From the NCBI GenBank assembly GCA_002338525.1, contig DDIM01000020.1, positions 72,132 through 98,931 on the forward strand: a stretch of 26,800 nucleotides of DNA, given 5' to 3'. This stretch comes from Micavibrio sp. UBA1850. Its GTDB lineage: Bacteria > Pseudomonadota > Alphaproteobacteria > Micavibrionales > Micavibrionaceae. Each line of letters begins with the position of its first letter. The stretch's first letter is position 1. The notes below the pieces were generated by a model. The model was not told the DNA's origin. It was given only the letters and a program-made list of their open reading frames with translations, and did not search any database. The position numbers and the translations under genes are program-made. This document shows, in pieces, positions 8,868 through 17,570 of the stretch.

Positions 8868-9842
8868 GCTACAAACACCATAACAATTGAGCTTTCTGAT
8901 ACAAAGGTCGCAATGGCGCTTTATGGGGAGCATAATGCAAACCTTAATCATTTAGAATCTAAATTTGATGTAAATATTTCGGATAGAGGAAATGTTCTCA
9001 CTCTATCCGGCCGTGATGCCGCCCAGACAGAGGGCATAATATTAAAGCTTATACAAAAGCTCTCGGCTGATGCTGAGTACATCTCGAAAAGCGATATTGA
9101 TGATGAAATACGTTTTTTAAAAGACAAAGGAAAAGCCACCATGAATGATGACAGCCAAAATGACAATTCAAGCCGTCAATGTATTAAGGTTAAGCGTAAA
9201 AAAATTGAGGCACGAAGTCCAACACAAGCTAAATATATTCAGTCTCTCGACAGCAAAGACATGGTCTTTGGTATTGGGCCTGCGGGTACTGGTAAAACGT
9301 ATATGGCCGTTGCCAAGGCCGTATCTATGTTTGAAAACAAACTTGTCGAACGAATGGTGTTTTGTCGCCCAGCGGTAGAGGCTGGTGAAAAACTTGGGTT
9401 TTTGCCAGGTGATATGCAAGACAAGATTGATCCCTATCTCAGCCCCATTTATGATGCGTTATATGATTTTTTAGGCAAAGAGACAGCGGAAAAATTACTT
9501 GAAAAAGGTGATATTGAGATTGCGCCCCTTGCCTTCATGCGCGGGCGCACACTGTCTGATGCTTGCGTTATTCTTGATGAGGCTCAAAATACGACGACTG
9601 CGCAGATGAAAATGTTTTTGTCTCGTATGGGGGATCGATCAAAAATGATTATTACAGGTGACCCTGATCAAACAGACTTACCGATAGGGCACGTATCGGG
9701 GTTGGATGAGGCGATTAAAATCTTATCTGGTATGGAAGAAGTTTCATTTACACGCTTTACAACTGAAGATGTTGTGCGACATCACCTCGTTGCTAAAATA
9801 TTGCGTGCATACGACAAATATAAGGTTCGCCCCGCGTCTTAG
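8865..9842 (+). CDS. PhoH-like ATPase (PhoH/YbeZ)
   Basis: This is a cytoplasmic P-loop ATPase of the PhoH/YbeZ type, usually partnered with YbeY in RNA metabolism and ribosome maturation. From the chosen start it is 325 residues. An N-terminal nucleic-acid-binding-like region (about 1-110) is followed by Walker A GIGPAGTGKT near residue 135 and Walker B VILDEAQNTT near 235, then TGDPDQTDL. The start is uncertain. The good ribosome binding site points to ATA at 8865 (giving xATNTITIEL), while TTG at 8844 would add seven residues without ribosome binding support. ybeY begins 7 nt after its stop codon. The gene heads the phoH-ybeY-corC-lnt unit. Confidence 0.93.
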   Translation: MATNTITIELSDTKVAMALYGEHNANLNHLESKFDVNISDRGNVLTLSGRDAAQTEGIILKLIQKLSADAEYISKSDIDDEIRFLKDKGKATMNDDSQNDNSSRQCIKVKRKKIEARSPTQAKYIQSLDSKDMVFGIGPAGTGKTYMAVAKAVSMFENKLVERMVFCRPAVEAGEKLGFLPGDMQDKIDPYLSPIYDALYDFLGKETAEKLLEKGDIEIAPLAFMRGRTLSDACVILDEAQNTTTAQMKMFLSRMGDRSKMIITGDPDQTDLPIGHVSGLDEAIKILSGMEEVSFTRFTTEDVVRHHLVAKILRAYDKYKVRPAS

Positions 9843-9849
9843 CACATTC

Positions 9850-10302
9850 ATGAATTATGCAGATGTCATTATTGAAGATGAGCGCTGGAATGTATATTCT
9901 GGTGACATCGAACATGTCATTAAAGCCATCAGAGAGCATCTTAGAATTGATGACGAAAATACGTTTTGCAGCATTATGATGACTGACGATGCTGAAATAC
10001 AAAAGCTAAATGCTGATTTTAGACATAAAGATAAAGCCACGAATGTATTGTCATTTCCGTGTGAAGATTTAGATGAGTATATAGGTGATATGGTCATTGC
10101 TTATGAAACAGTTTTGCGCGAAAGCCAAGAGCAAAGCAAAAGCTTTGACTCGCATGCAACACACATGATAGTTCATGGGTTTTTACATCTACTAGGATTT
10201 GACCATATAGAAGACGATGAAGCTGAAATTATGGAAGCCCACGAGATAAAAATACTTTCCGCGTTAAATATTTCCAACCCCTATGATACAATAATGACAT
10301 GA
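9850..10302 (+). CDS. ybeY: Endoribonuclease YbeY
   Basis: This 150-residue metal-dependent RNase acts in 16S rRNA 3'-end processing and ribosome quality control. The zinc site is the H-G-x-L-H-L-x-G-x-D-H motif, with His109, His113 and His119. NVLSFP near residue 65 and GDMVIA near 79 are further family marks. The reading frame is open further upstream inside phoH, but ATG at 9850 gives the normal family length and N-terminus. It sits 7 nt after the phoH stop codon without a strong ribosome binding site, so coupling to phoH translation is likely. Its stop codon overlaps the corC start (ATGA). Confidence 0.95.
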   Translation: MNYADVIIEDERWNVYSGDIEHVIKAIREHLRIDDENTFCSIMMTDDAEIQKLNADFRHKDKATNVLSFPCEDLDEYIGDMVIAYETVLRESQEQSKSFDSHATHMIVHGFLHLLGFDHIEDDEAEIMEAHEIKILSALNISNPYDTIMT

Positions 10303-11201
10303 GTACAAACACGAACATGGAACAAAAACAAGATAACGAGCAACCATCGCGGTCGATCTTTTCATTTTTAAAAAGAGATAAAACCAATAATTCAGCGACC
10401 GAGTCTTTAAAAGAAGCGGTAGATGCCTATTTAGAAGAAACAAGCGATCAGGAAGCCGAGGCATCTGAAGAAGAAACGCAGCTTTTGACAAATGTCTTGT
10501 CGTTGCGCGACATGGATGTGACAGATGTCATGATCCCCCGCGTCGATATTGTTGCCGTGGAAGTTTCTTCATCGGTTGAAGACCTTCTTAGCCTTTTGAT
10601 TGAAAAACAATATAGCCGCCTCCCCGTTTTTAAAGAAACGCTTGATGAGATTTTAGGCACAATACACATTAAAGATATCCTTGCAAAACTCGCAAAACAA
10701 GAACCCCTTGATATAAAATCACTTATTCGCGCAGCGCCTATCGTATCGCCCGCAATGCCCATTCTTGATTTGGTTCAGTTAATGCGCCAGCAGCGCCGTC
10801 ATATGGTGCTTGTTGTTGATGAGTATGGCGGGATTGATGGGCTGGTTACAATTGGCGATATTATTGAAGAGGTTTTAGGTGAAATTGACGATGAATACGA
10901 CATTGAAGAAAAGGCAGAAATTGAATATATGCCTGATGGCTCAGTGGTCGTTGATGCGCGTGTTTATCTAGACGATCTTGAAAAAGAAATAGAGCGTCAA
11001 TTTGACCCCGTAAATGAAGACGACGAAAATGATACTGTTGGCGGACTTATATCATCTCTTGCGGGACGCTTGCCTGCACGAGGCGAGATTATAGACAGTC
11101 CTGAAATAGGTGTGGAATTTAAAATTCTTGATTCAGACCCTCGCAAGATCAAACGCGTTGCTTTGAGGCTTTACGAACCTAACAATGATGATGGCGAATG
11201 A
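10299..11201 (+). CDS. CBS-domain protein of the CorC/HlyC family
   Basis: This 300-residue cytoplasmic protein lacks membrane helices. After a charged N-terminus come VTDVMIPRVDIVAV (start of the CBS pair, near residue 73), a second CBS repeat with HMVLVVDEYGGIDGLVTIGDIIEE near 168, and a CorC_HlyC C-terminal domain (about 210-290) with DDENDTVGGLI. Family members are linked to magnesium/cobalt homeostasis, but the direct activity is unclear. The position between ybeY and lnt, overlapping both by four bases (ATGA), is the usual operon order. Family assignment is firm; a Mg2+-related role is inferred only from the family. Confidence 0.93.
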   Translation: MSTNTNMEQKQDNEQPSRSIFSFLKRDKTNNSATESLKEAVDAYLEETSDQEAEASEEETQLLTNVLSLRDMDVTDVMIPRVDIVAVEVSSSVEDLLSLLIEKQYSRLPVFKETLDEILGTIHIKDILAKLAKQEPLDIKSLIRAAPIVSPAMPILDLVQLMRQQRRHMVLVVDEYGGIDGLVTIGDIIEEVLGEIDDEYDIEEKAEIEYMPDGSVVVDARVYLDDLEKEIERQFDPVNEDDENDTVGGLISSLAGRLPARGEIIDSPEIGVEFKILDSDPRKIKRVALRLYEPNNDDGE

Positions 11202-12676
11202 TCACATCAAAAACAAACCTCTTTTTTAGATCATTTTTGTCGCTTGCTTTGGGCGTAATGGGAATGTTTGCATTTCCTCCCTATAATATATGGGCATTAG
11301 GGTTGTTGTCTTATGCCTCACTCTTTTTTATCGTTCAGAATTGGTGCGTCTCAAAACGTCAGGTCATCTTTTTAACCTTCTCATGGGCTATGGGATTGTT
11401 TGTTGGGGGGCTATGGTGGATTGCCCAGTCTTTACTTGTTGAAGGCAACCAGTTCAAGTGGGCTTACCCCCTTGCTGTTTTAGGGCTCCCCGCCCTTCTC
11501 TCTTCATTTCCAATTGTTGCAAATCTATTTTATTTTAAGATTAAATCAAAATTTCAATGTAGCGGTATCGGCGCTATTCTAATCTTTACAATCATCTTTT
11601 TCACATCTGAATGGTTGAGAGGACATATCTTCACCGGGTTTCCTTGGAATTTACCCGCATACATCTGGTCAGAACAGCTTAACCTTTTACAATCTTTATC
11701 AATCATAGGACCTTATGGCCTTAGCTTTTTAACTTTATTGCTTGCTATATCTGTTGGCGGCGTGGCCTCTCAAATTGCACGAGGGGAACGTAAAAAAGAT
11801 TGTTTGGGGTTATTATGCACAATCATAATGCTGTTTATTGGTATTATGATTTCGGGGCATGTACGCTTACTTTCTCACAATACGTTACCGTCTACGGACC
11901 ATACACTTATTCGTATTATACAACCTAATATTGCGCAAAAGGATAAGTGGAACCCTGATTTATATCTTAAAAATTTAGAAACAATCCAAGACTTAGCACT
12001 TTCAGAAATTTCACTATCAGATGATGAGCCTTATAAGAATGTAATGCTCATTTTACCTGAAACAGCTTTAAACGATGTGATGATGAGCACGATTGAGGCG
12101 CGAGAAATTTTAAAAAGCATTAGCCGTCATTATCAAGCTATGGATAAAGAATTATTTATTCTAACAGGTGCGCTTCGATCTCAGTTTGATCAGTACGGCG
12201 ATAGAGAATACTACAATAGCGCGCTTTTGTATGATCAGCAGGGTTATATACTTAATGACTATAATAAAAGCCATCTCGTCCCTTTTGGTGAGTACATGCC
12301 TCTTTCAAATGTTTTTGATATAGCCCCGGTCGTAGGTTTTTCTGGCTTTAGTGCAGGCGCTGGCGCAAAGACAATTTCTCATAATGACCTGCCCTCAATA
12401 GGAATTGCTATCTGCTACGAGATTATATTCCCCTCTAAATTCATTGATAAGCATGATCGTCCAGATATTGCGGTTACAATAACAAATGATGCATGGTACG
12501 GGGACACACCGGGTCCCTATCAGCATTTCATGATGGCGCGTTACCGTGCCATTGAAGAGAATACTCCTGTAGTCAGAGTGGCGAACACGGGTATCTCCGG
12601 GGTGTTTGATGAAAAAGGACGCATTATGAAATATTTAGATTTAAACGAACGGGGTATAATCGACATTTTACACTAG
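11198..12676 (+). CDS. lnt: Apolipoprotein N-acyltransferase
   Basis: This 492-residue inner-membrane enzyme adds the third acyl chain to the N-terminal cysteine of lipoproteins. The first about 220 residues hold several membrane helices. The periplasmic nitrilase-like domain follows, with the catalytic triad as Glu in LILPETAL (near 285), Lys in YNKSHLVPFGEYMPL (near 356) and Cys in IAICYEIIFPS (near 405). TNDAWYG and ARYRAIEENTPVVRVANTGIS are also conserved. It starts inside the corC stop codon. The DUF192 lipoprotein at the left end of the window is the sort of substrate it would modify. Confidence 0.97.
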   Translation: MITSKTNLFFRSFLSLALGVMGMFAFPPYNIWALGLLSYASLFFIVQNWCVSKRQVIFLTFSWAMGLFVGGLWWIAQSLLVEGNQFKWAYPLAVLGLPALLSSFPIVANLFYFKIKSKFQCSGIGAILIFTIIFFTSEWLRGHIFTGFPWNLPAYIWSEQLNLLQSLSIIGPYGLSFLTLLLAISVGGVASQIARGERKKDCLGLLCTIIMLFIGIMISGHVRLLSHNTLPSTDHTLIRIIQPNIAQKDKWNPDLYLKNLETIQDLALSEISLSDDEPYKNVMLILPETALNDVMMSTIEAREILKSISRHYQAMDKELFILTGALRSQFDQYGDREYYNSALLYDQQGYILNDYNKSHLVPFGEYMPLSNVFDIAPVVGFSGFSAGAGAKTISHNDLPSIGIAICYEIIFPSKFIDKHDRPDIAVTITNDAWYGDTPGPYQHFMMARYRAIEENTPVVRVANTGISGVFDEKGRIMKYLDLNERGIIDILH

Positions 12677-12832
12677 TCCTCAACCTGATCCTATACTTAA
12701 GAAACATAAAATAGCAAATACTTATATTACCCTAACCCAATGTTATATAAAGGATTTATTATATTTTCTTAAAAAAAGCCTAGTAATTCTCTTTTTACGG
12801 GTGTATCGTCTTTTTTAAACATTAGGGACGAT

Positions 12833-13324
12833 ATGAATAAACAGAATAAAAACACACCACAGATACATAGTGTTGCAGAATATAATGATGAGCTAACAAA
12901 ACAACTTGATCGTCATATTGGAGCGCTTATTAAAAGACTTCGCCTTTCTTCAGGAATTACACAAAGCGCATTAAGTCAAGGGACGGGTGTGTCTATGGCG
13001 CAAATTCAAAAATACGAAAACGCCACCAATCGCGTAAGCGCGAGCCGACTATATTGGTTTGCAAGAACACTAAGAACATCTCCAAATCACTTTTTTGACA
13101 GTTTCGTGTCTCGTAATGATGTAAATCTGGGTCTGTCTGATAATATCCAAGATAACTTCGAAGTAGGTCTCGTTGATAGTGGCGATTTGGAAATTGAAAT
13201 TTCTCAGTCTCCTGAATTGTTGGAAGAGCGAGATCAACTTCTAAAGGCTTATTTTAGCATAAAAGATCCGGTTAAACGCCGTTGGTATCTTGAACATATA
13301 CGGCAAGATTCTAAAATAGACTAA
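12833..13324 (+). CDS. XRE-family HTH transcriptional regulator
   Basis: This 163-residue DNA-binding protein has an HTH_3/Cro-C1 domain at about residues 29-88, with the recognition region GVSMAQIQKYENATNRVSASRL. The C-terminal half is acidic and of unknown function, ending in a helical basic stretch (KDPVKRRWYLEHI). The ribosome binding site AGGGA lies 5-6 nt from the ATG. The 156-nt upstream gap is very AT-rich and contains the palindrome TTATATAA (12743-12750), with another TTATAT copy at 12722, but I cannot assign an operator. An HTH gene directly before metK is a recurring alphaproteobacterial arrangement. Control of metK is possible but unproven. Confidence 0.88.
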   Translation: MNKQNKNTPQIHSVAEYNDELTKQLDRHIGALIKRLRLSSGITQSALSQGTGVSMAQIQKYENATNRVSASRLYWFARTLRTSPNHFFDSFVSRNDVNLGLSDNIQDNFEVGLVDSGDLEIEISQSPELLEERDQLLKAYFSIKDPVKRRWYLEHIRQDSKID

Positions 13325-13366
13325 AAATCTTCACCATTTACCACTCATAACTCTTCACTTTATGGC

Positions 13367-13395
13367 TTGAAATAGCACTTTGCAGAGCGTAGCAT
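13367..13395 (+). promoter_or_regulatory. Putative metK promoter
   Basis: TTGAAA (13367-13372) and TAGCAT (13390-13395) are separated by 17 nt. The predicted start of transcription is about 24 nt before the metK ATG. Such a short leader leaves no room for a SAM-type riboswitch. Confidence 0.45.
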
Positions 13396-13425
13396 CGTAC
13401 AAAATTTTACAACAGGATTAGAAGC

Positions 13426-14595
13426 ATGAAAGAATATCTCTTTACCAGTGAATCAGTTTCAGAGGGTCACCCAGACAAGGTTTGTGACCGCATTTCAGAT
13501 GCCGTACTTGATCATTTCCTTACAAAGGACCCTGAGGCACGCGTTGCCTGTGAAACAGCTGTAACCACTGATTTTGTTTGCTTGCTTGGTGAGATACGCT
13601 GCAAAGAAAAGATATCTAACAAAGATATTCAAGATATTGCCCGTCAATGCATAAAGGACATCGGTTATGACCAACAAGGCTTTAGCTGGAAAGATGTTAA
13701 AATTGATGTCCGACTTCACGACCAATCCGTAGATATTGCACAGGGCGTTGATTCTGGTTCTGGTACGGATATTTTGGAAGGTGCTGGCGACCAAGGCATT
13801 ATGTTTGGGTATGCATGTAAAGAAACCCCTACTTTGATGCCTGCGCCAATCTATTATTCGCATGCCATATTGAAATCCTTGTCAGACGCAAGACGATCAG
13901 GCGCTGTGCCTGCTTTAGAACCTGATGCGAAATCACAAGTCACACTAAAGTACTATGAAGGCAAACCTGTTGGCGCGCAATCTGTTGTTGTTTCAACGCA
14001 GCATGCAGAAGACGCCTCTCAAGACTACATTAGAGAGCTTGTCCGCACGCACGTTCACAAGGTTTTACCTGAGGGCTGGATGTGTGAAGAAGATGAATTT
14101 TATGTGAATCCGACTGGCCGCTTTGTTATTGGTGGGCCTGTTGGAGATGCCGGCTTGACCGGTCGTAAGATTATAGTTGATACTTATGGCGGTGCTGCGC
14201 CACATGGTGGAGGTGCATTTTCAGGAAAAGATCCGACAAAGGTCGATCGTTCTGCTGCATATGCAGCTCGATATGTCGCAAAAAACGTAGTCGCAGCGGG
14301 ACTGGCCGAGCGTTGCACAATACAGCTTTCTTATGCCATTGGTATCTCAAAACCTATATCACTCTATGTTGATACTCACGGCACGAACACTGTTCCTGAA
14401 GGCAAAATTGCCAAAGCCATTAACAACTCAATTGATCTAAGCCCAAGTGGTATTCGTAAACATTTGAGTTTAAATCGTGCGATATATGCCAGAACGTCTG
14501 CGTATGGACACTTTGGTCGTATGCCTGAGACTGACGGTGGGTTTTCTTGGGAGAGCCTTGATCTGGTTGACGTGCTTCAAAAAGAAGTTGGCTAA
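13426..14595 (+). CDS. metK: S-adenosylmethionine synthetase
   Basis: This 389-residue cytoplasmic enzyme makes S-adenosylmethionine from methionine and ATP. Clear family motifs are TSESVSEGHPDKVCDRISDAVLD at the N-terminus, GAGDQGIMFGYA near residue 121, and the phosphate loop GGGAFSGKDPTKVDRSAAY near 264. The length is typical. The ribosome binding site AGGA is 8 nt from the ATG. It lies 101 nt after the HTH gene, with its own likely promoter, and trmB follows after 30 nt in the same direction. The adjacency makes sense, since SAM is the methyl donor for TrmB and is also consumed by MiaB. Confidence 0.98.
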   Translation: MKEYLFTSESVSEGHPDKVCDRISDAVLDHFLTKDPEARVACETAVTTDFVCLLGEIRCKEKISNKDIQDIARQCIKDIGYDQQGFSWKDVKIDVRLHDQSVDIAQGVDSGSGTDILEGAGDQGIMFGYACKETPTLMPAPIYYSHAILKSLSDARRSGAVPALEPDAKSQVTLKYYEGKPVGAQSVVVSTQHAEDASQDYIRELVRTHVHKVLPEGWMCEEDEFYVNPTGRFVIGGPVGDAGLTGRKIIVDTYGGAAPHGGGAFSGKDPTKVDRSAAYAARYVAKNVVAAGLAERCTIQLSYAIGISKPISLYVDTHGTNTVPEGKIAKAINNSIDLSPSGIRKHLSLNRAIYARTSAYGHFGRMPETDGGFSWESLDLVDVLQKEVG

Positions 14596-14625
14596 TAGAC
14601 TGAATTCGTTTATACAGCCTTCGCT

Positions 14626-15318
14626 ATGACAAAAGAAAGATTTAGAAAAGTATATGGACGCCGACAAGGGCGCCCTCTTCGCGGCGACCGTCAAGAGGCG
14701 CTTGATGTGCTGTACCCAAAGCTATGTGTTGATAAGTCTATTCTCACAAAAGAAGCAAACATCGACCCGCGCGACTGGTTTGATGATGTTGAAACAATCA
14801 AATTTGAAATTGGCTTTGGTAATGGCGAATTTTTGCGCAATAACATGCTTAAAAACCCAAATACTGGATTTATCGGCGCGGAACCTTTTGTAAACGGTGT
14901 GTCAGCATTTCTAAAAAGTATAAAAGATGACCCCCATGATAATGTGCGTGTATTTATGGATGATGCGCTACTTATTGCTCAAAGCCTTGCAGACGACACA
15001 TTAGATGGCATGTATGTTCTCAATCCCGACCCATGGCATAAATCACGCCATCATAAACGGCGAATGATTACTCAGAACAATTTGGACGTTTTCTCACGAA
15101 TACTAAAATCTGGTGCGATTCTTACTATGACGACAGACGTTGATTCTTTAGCTGAGTGGATGTGCACTGAGGCGACAAACCATCCTGATTTTGAGTGGAC
15201 GGCCACCTGTGCAGATGATTGGCGTGTAATGCCTGATGATTGGTATCAAACACGTTACGAGCTAAAAGGTATAAAAGCAGGCCGTAAGCAGAGTTATCTA
15301 CATTTCAAAAGAAAATAA
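14626..15318 (+). CDS. trmB: tRNA (guanine-N7)-methyltransferase
   Basis: This 230-residue SAM-dependent enzyme methylates G46 in the tRNA variable loop. The SAM-binding motif is FEIGFGNGEF near residue 62, and the diagnostic catalytic motif NPDPWHKSRHHKRR is near 132-145. The C-terminal WYQTRYELKG is also characteristic. The N-terminus is basic (KVYGRRQGRPLR), as usual for this family. No clear ribosome binding site precedes the ATG; readthrough from metK 30 nt upstream is likely. Confidence 0.96.
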   Translation: MTKERFRKVYGRRQGRPLRGDRQEALDVLYPKLCVDKSILTKEANIDPRDWFDDVETIKFEIGFGNGEFLRNNMLKNPNTGFIGAEPFVNGVSAFLKSIKDDPHDNVRVFMDDALLIAQSLADDTLDGMYVLNPDPWHKSRHHKRRMITQNNLDVFSRILKSGAILTMTTDVDSLAEWMCTEATNHPDFEWTATCADDWRVMPDDWYQTRYELKGIKAGRKQSYLHFKRK

Positions 15319-15321
15319 AAC

Positions 15322-15350
15322 TTGCAAAATTGGCTCGTTTTGCCTATATA
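15322..15350 (+). promoter_or_regulatory. Putative promoter of the rimP-nusA-infB operon
   Basis: TTGCAA (15322-15327) and TATATA (15345-15350) are separated by 17 nt, right after the trmB stop codon. The predicted transcript would begin near 15357, about 20 nt before the leader hairpin. A second overlapping reading (TTGGCT, 17 nt, TATTAA) is also possible. Confidence 0.5.
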
Positions 15351-15376
15351 TCTATTAAATTATTGCTCTTTTATAG

Positions 15377-15405
15377 GGTGGGCTCGAAAGAGACCCGCCT
15401 TTTTT
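15377..15405 (+). terminator. Terminator-like hairpin in the rimP-nusA leader (possible attenuator)
   Basis: GGTGGG-CTC (15377-15385) pairs with GAG-A-CCCGCC (15390-15399) around a GAAA loop, with one G-U pair and one bulged A, followed at once by six T residues (15400-15405). It has the shape of an intrinsic terminator. Because it lies between the likely operon promoter and rimP, it could end trmB/metK readthrough, attenuate the operon, or do both. Confidence 0.7.
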
Positions 15406-15446
15406 GTTAATTTTTTCAAGGGTGTAACAGGAATTTTTAATATTAA

Positions 15447-15965
15447 ATGACAACACAACTAGAACAAAATATTGCAGAGGCTATTAAACCCGTTATTGAA
15501 GAAACAGGACACCGCCTTGTTTGTGTCGAAATGGGCCAAGATGGTGGCATGCCTGTCCTTCGCGTGATGTGCGATGATCCAAAGACAAACAATATTGGTA
15601 TTGATAAATGTGCTGAAATCAGCCGCGAAGTATCTATGATTTTAGATGTTGAAGACTTCATAACATACCAATACCGTTTAGAAGTGAGCTCTCCTGGTAT
15701 TGACCGCCCCCTGACAACGGCAGAGGATTTTGCAAACTATATAAGCCATGAAGCTAAAATTGTTCTCTCCATGCCCATGGCAACAGGTCAAAAGAAAATG
15801 CGCGGTGTTATCGACCGCGTTGATGGAGATGTGATTACTGTAATCGTTGATGGACAAGAATTCGAGATTGATTTTGACAGGATTGGCAAAGCAAAGCTTG
15901 TCCTTACAGATCGCCTTATAAAAGAAACCGCAAAATCATTTGAAGTTTCAAACCAAACAGAGTAA
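15447..15965 (+). CDS. rimP: Ribosome maturation factor RimP
   Basis: This 172-residue cytoplasmic factor is needed for maturation of the 30S ribosomal subunit. The N-terminal domain contains LRVMCDD and SREVSMILD. The linker motif YRLEVSSPGIDRPL (near residues 72-85) is diagnostic, and the C-terminal SH3-like domain has GVIDRVDGDVITV. The closest ribosome binding candidate (AGGAA, 15429-15433) is about 13 nt from the ATG, which is long. It is first in the operon and nusA follows after 34 nt. Confidence 0.95.
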   Translation: MTTQLEQNIAEAIKPVIEETGHRLVCVEMGQDGGMPVLRVMCDDPKTNNIGIDKCAEISREVSMILDVEDFITYQYRLEVSSPGIDRPLTTAEDFANYISHEAKIVLSMPMATGQKKMRGVIDRVDGDVITVIVDGQEFEIDFDRIGKAKLVLTDRLIKETAKSFEVSNQTE

Positions 15966-15999
15966 AAACAAAAACATATTGTAAAACGAAGAGGAAAAC

Positions 16000-17559
16000 A
16001 TGGAACTTTTACAAGTCGCAGACGCCGTAGCCAGAGAAAAGAATATTGATAAAGAGATCGTGATCGAAGCTCTTGAAGAAGCGATTCAGAAGGCTGGACG
16101 CTCAAAATATGGCCACGACCATGATATTCGTGCCAATATCGACCGCAAGTCAGGAGAACTTGACCTTAAGCGTTACAGAACAGTGACCGAAGAAGACGAA
16201 ATTGAAAATGAGTCAGCTCAAATTCCTTTGTCTTTTGCAAAACGTATCAAGCCAGATGCTGAGATGGGTGACGAGATTATTGACGACCTCCCTCCTCTAG
16301 ATTATGGCCGTATTGCTGCGCAAACAGCTCGTCAGGTTATCATGCAGAAAGTGCGTGAAGCAGAGCGTGAAAAGCAGTTTGACGAATACAAAGACCGCAC
16401 GGGTGAAATGATTTCTGGTATCGTTAAGCGTGTTGAATTTGGTAACGTGACAGTTGACCTTGGTAAAGCTGAGGCTATTATCCGTCGTGACGAGTGTATT
16501 CCTCGTGAAAACCTTAAAAATGGTGACCGTGTTCGTGCTTATATCTATGATGTCCGCCGTGAAACTCGTGGGCCGCAGATCTTCCTTTCTCGTTCACACC
16601 CACAATTTATGGCTGAACTATTCAAGCAAGAAGTTCCTGAGATATATGAAGGCGTGATCGAAATCCGTAACGTTGCTCGTGACCCTGGTAGCCGTGCAAA
16701 AATCACTGTTTACTCTCGTGATAACGGTATCGACCCTGTTGGTGCGTGTGTTGGTATGCGTGGATCACGTGTTCAAGCCGTTGTAAATGAACTGCAGGGC
16801 GAAAAGATTGATATTATCAACTGGACTGAAGATTTCCCATCACTTGTAATCAATGCGTTGGCACCTGCGTCAGTTGCTCGTGTTGTTGTTGATGAAGATG
16901 AAAAACGCATTGATGTTGCTGTTCCTGAAGATCAGCTTAGCCTTGCGATTGGTCGTCGTGGTCAAAATGTTCGTTTGGCCTCTATCCTTCTTGGATGGGA
17001 CATCGACATCATGACAGAAGCTCAAGAATCTGAGCGCCGTGCAGAAGTGTTTAAGTCACGTACATCTATCTTCATGGAAGGCCTTGATGTTGATGACGTT
17101 ATTGCGCACTTGCTTGTTGCTGAAGGCTTCTCATCTATTGAAGAGATTGTCGAAACTGATATTTCTGAGCTTGCTCAAATTGAAGGATTCTCTGAAGAAA
17201 TCGCAACAGAACTACAAAATCGCGCTGTTGCCTTCTTGGAAGCAAAAGCCAACGAGTTGAAAGAAAAGCAAAAAGAGCTTGGTATTGCAGATGATTTGAT
17301 TGGGCTTGAGCTTGTATCATCTAGTCTTGCAATTAAACTTGGCGAAAACGGCATCAAAACACGTGATGATTTAGCTGATCTTGCTGCTGATGAGCTTGTA
17401 GAAGCTCTTGGTGCAGACAAGATGAACGAAAAAGATGCTAATGACATCATTATGCAGGCGCGTGAGCACTGGTTCACAGAAGACGACGCCGCAACAACAG
17501 AAACAGCAGAAGACGATTCAGACGCCAAATCAGGCAAAGAATCATCTGACGCAGCCTAA
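16000..17559 (+). CDS. nusA: Transcription termination/antitermination protein NusA
   Basis: This 519-residue RNA polymerase-associated factor affects pausing, intrinsic termination and rRNA antitermination. Domains in order are the N-terminal RNA polymerase-binding domain (1-about 130), S1 (from SGIVKRVEFGNVTVDLG, near 137), KH1 (GACVGMRGSRVQAVVNEL near 250), KH2 (LAIGRRGQNVRLAS near 312), and two C-terminal helix-hairpin-helix repeats (about 365-500). The C-terminus ends in an acidic tail. A strong ribosome binding site, AGAGGA, precedes the ATG. Its place in an operon opened by a terminator-like hairpin suggests autoregulation. What follows is not ylxR, as would be usual, but a short unrecognised ORF. 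Confidence 0.97.
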   Translation: MELLQVADAVAREKNIDKEIVIEALEEAIQKAGRSKYGHDHDIRANIDRKSGELDLKRYRTVTEEDEIENESAQIPLSFAKRIKPDAEMGDEIIDDLPPLDYGRIAAQTARQVIMQKVREAEREKQFDEYKDRTGEMISGIVKRVEFGNVTVDLGKAEAIIRRDECIPRENLKNGDRVRAYIYDVRRETRGPQIFLSRSHPQFMAELFKQEVPEIYEGVIEIRNVARDPGSRAKITVYSRDNGIDPVGACVGMRGSRVQAVVNELQGEKIDIINWTEDFPSLVINALAPASVARVVVDEDEKRIDVAVPEDQLSLAIGRRGQNVRLASILLGWDIDIMTEAQESERRAEVFKSRTSIFMEGLDVDDVIAHLLVAEGFSSIEEIVETDISELAQIEGFSEEIATELQNRAVAFLEAKANELKEKQKELGIADDLIGLELVSSSLAIKLGENGIKTRDDLADLAADELVEALGADKMNEKDANDIIMQAREHWFTEDDAATTETAEDDSDAKSGKESSDAA

Positions 17560-17570
17560 AACAGTGAGAA

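Noticed and set aside
13325..13425. Possible SAM riboswitch in the metK leader
   Set aside because: None of the SAM-I, SAM-II or SAM/SAH core sequences is visible, and the likely promoter leaves only about 24 nt of leader.
17175..17537. 120-codon minus-strand ORF inside nusA
   Set aside because: It is a Ser/Ala-rich reading typical of an antisense shadow; NusA on the plus strand is fully conserved here and no ribosome binding site supports the reverse ORF.
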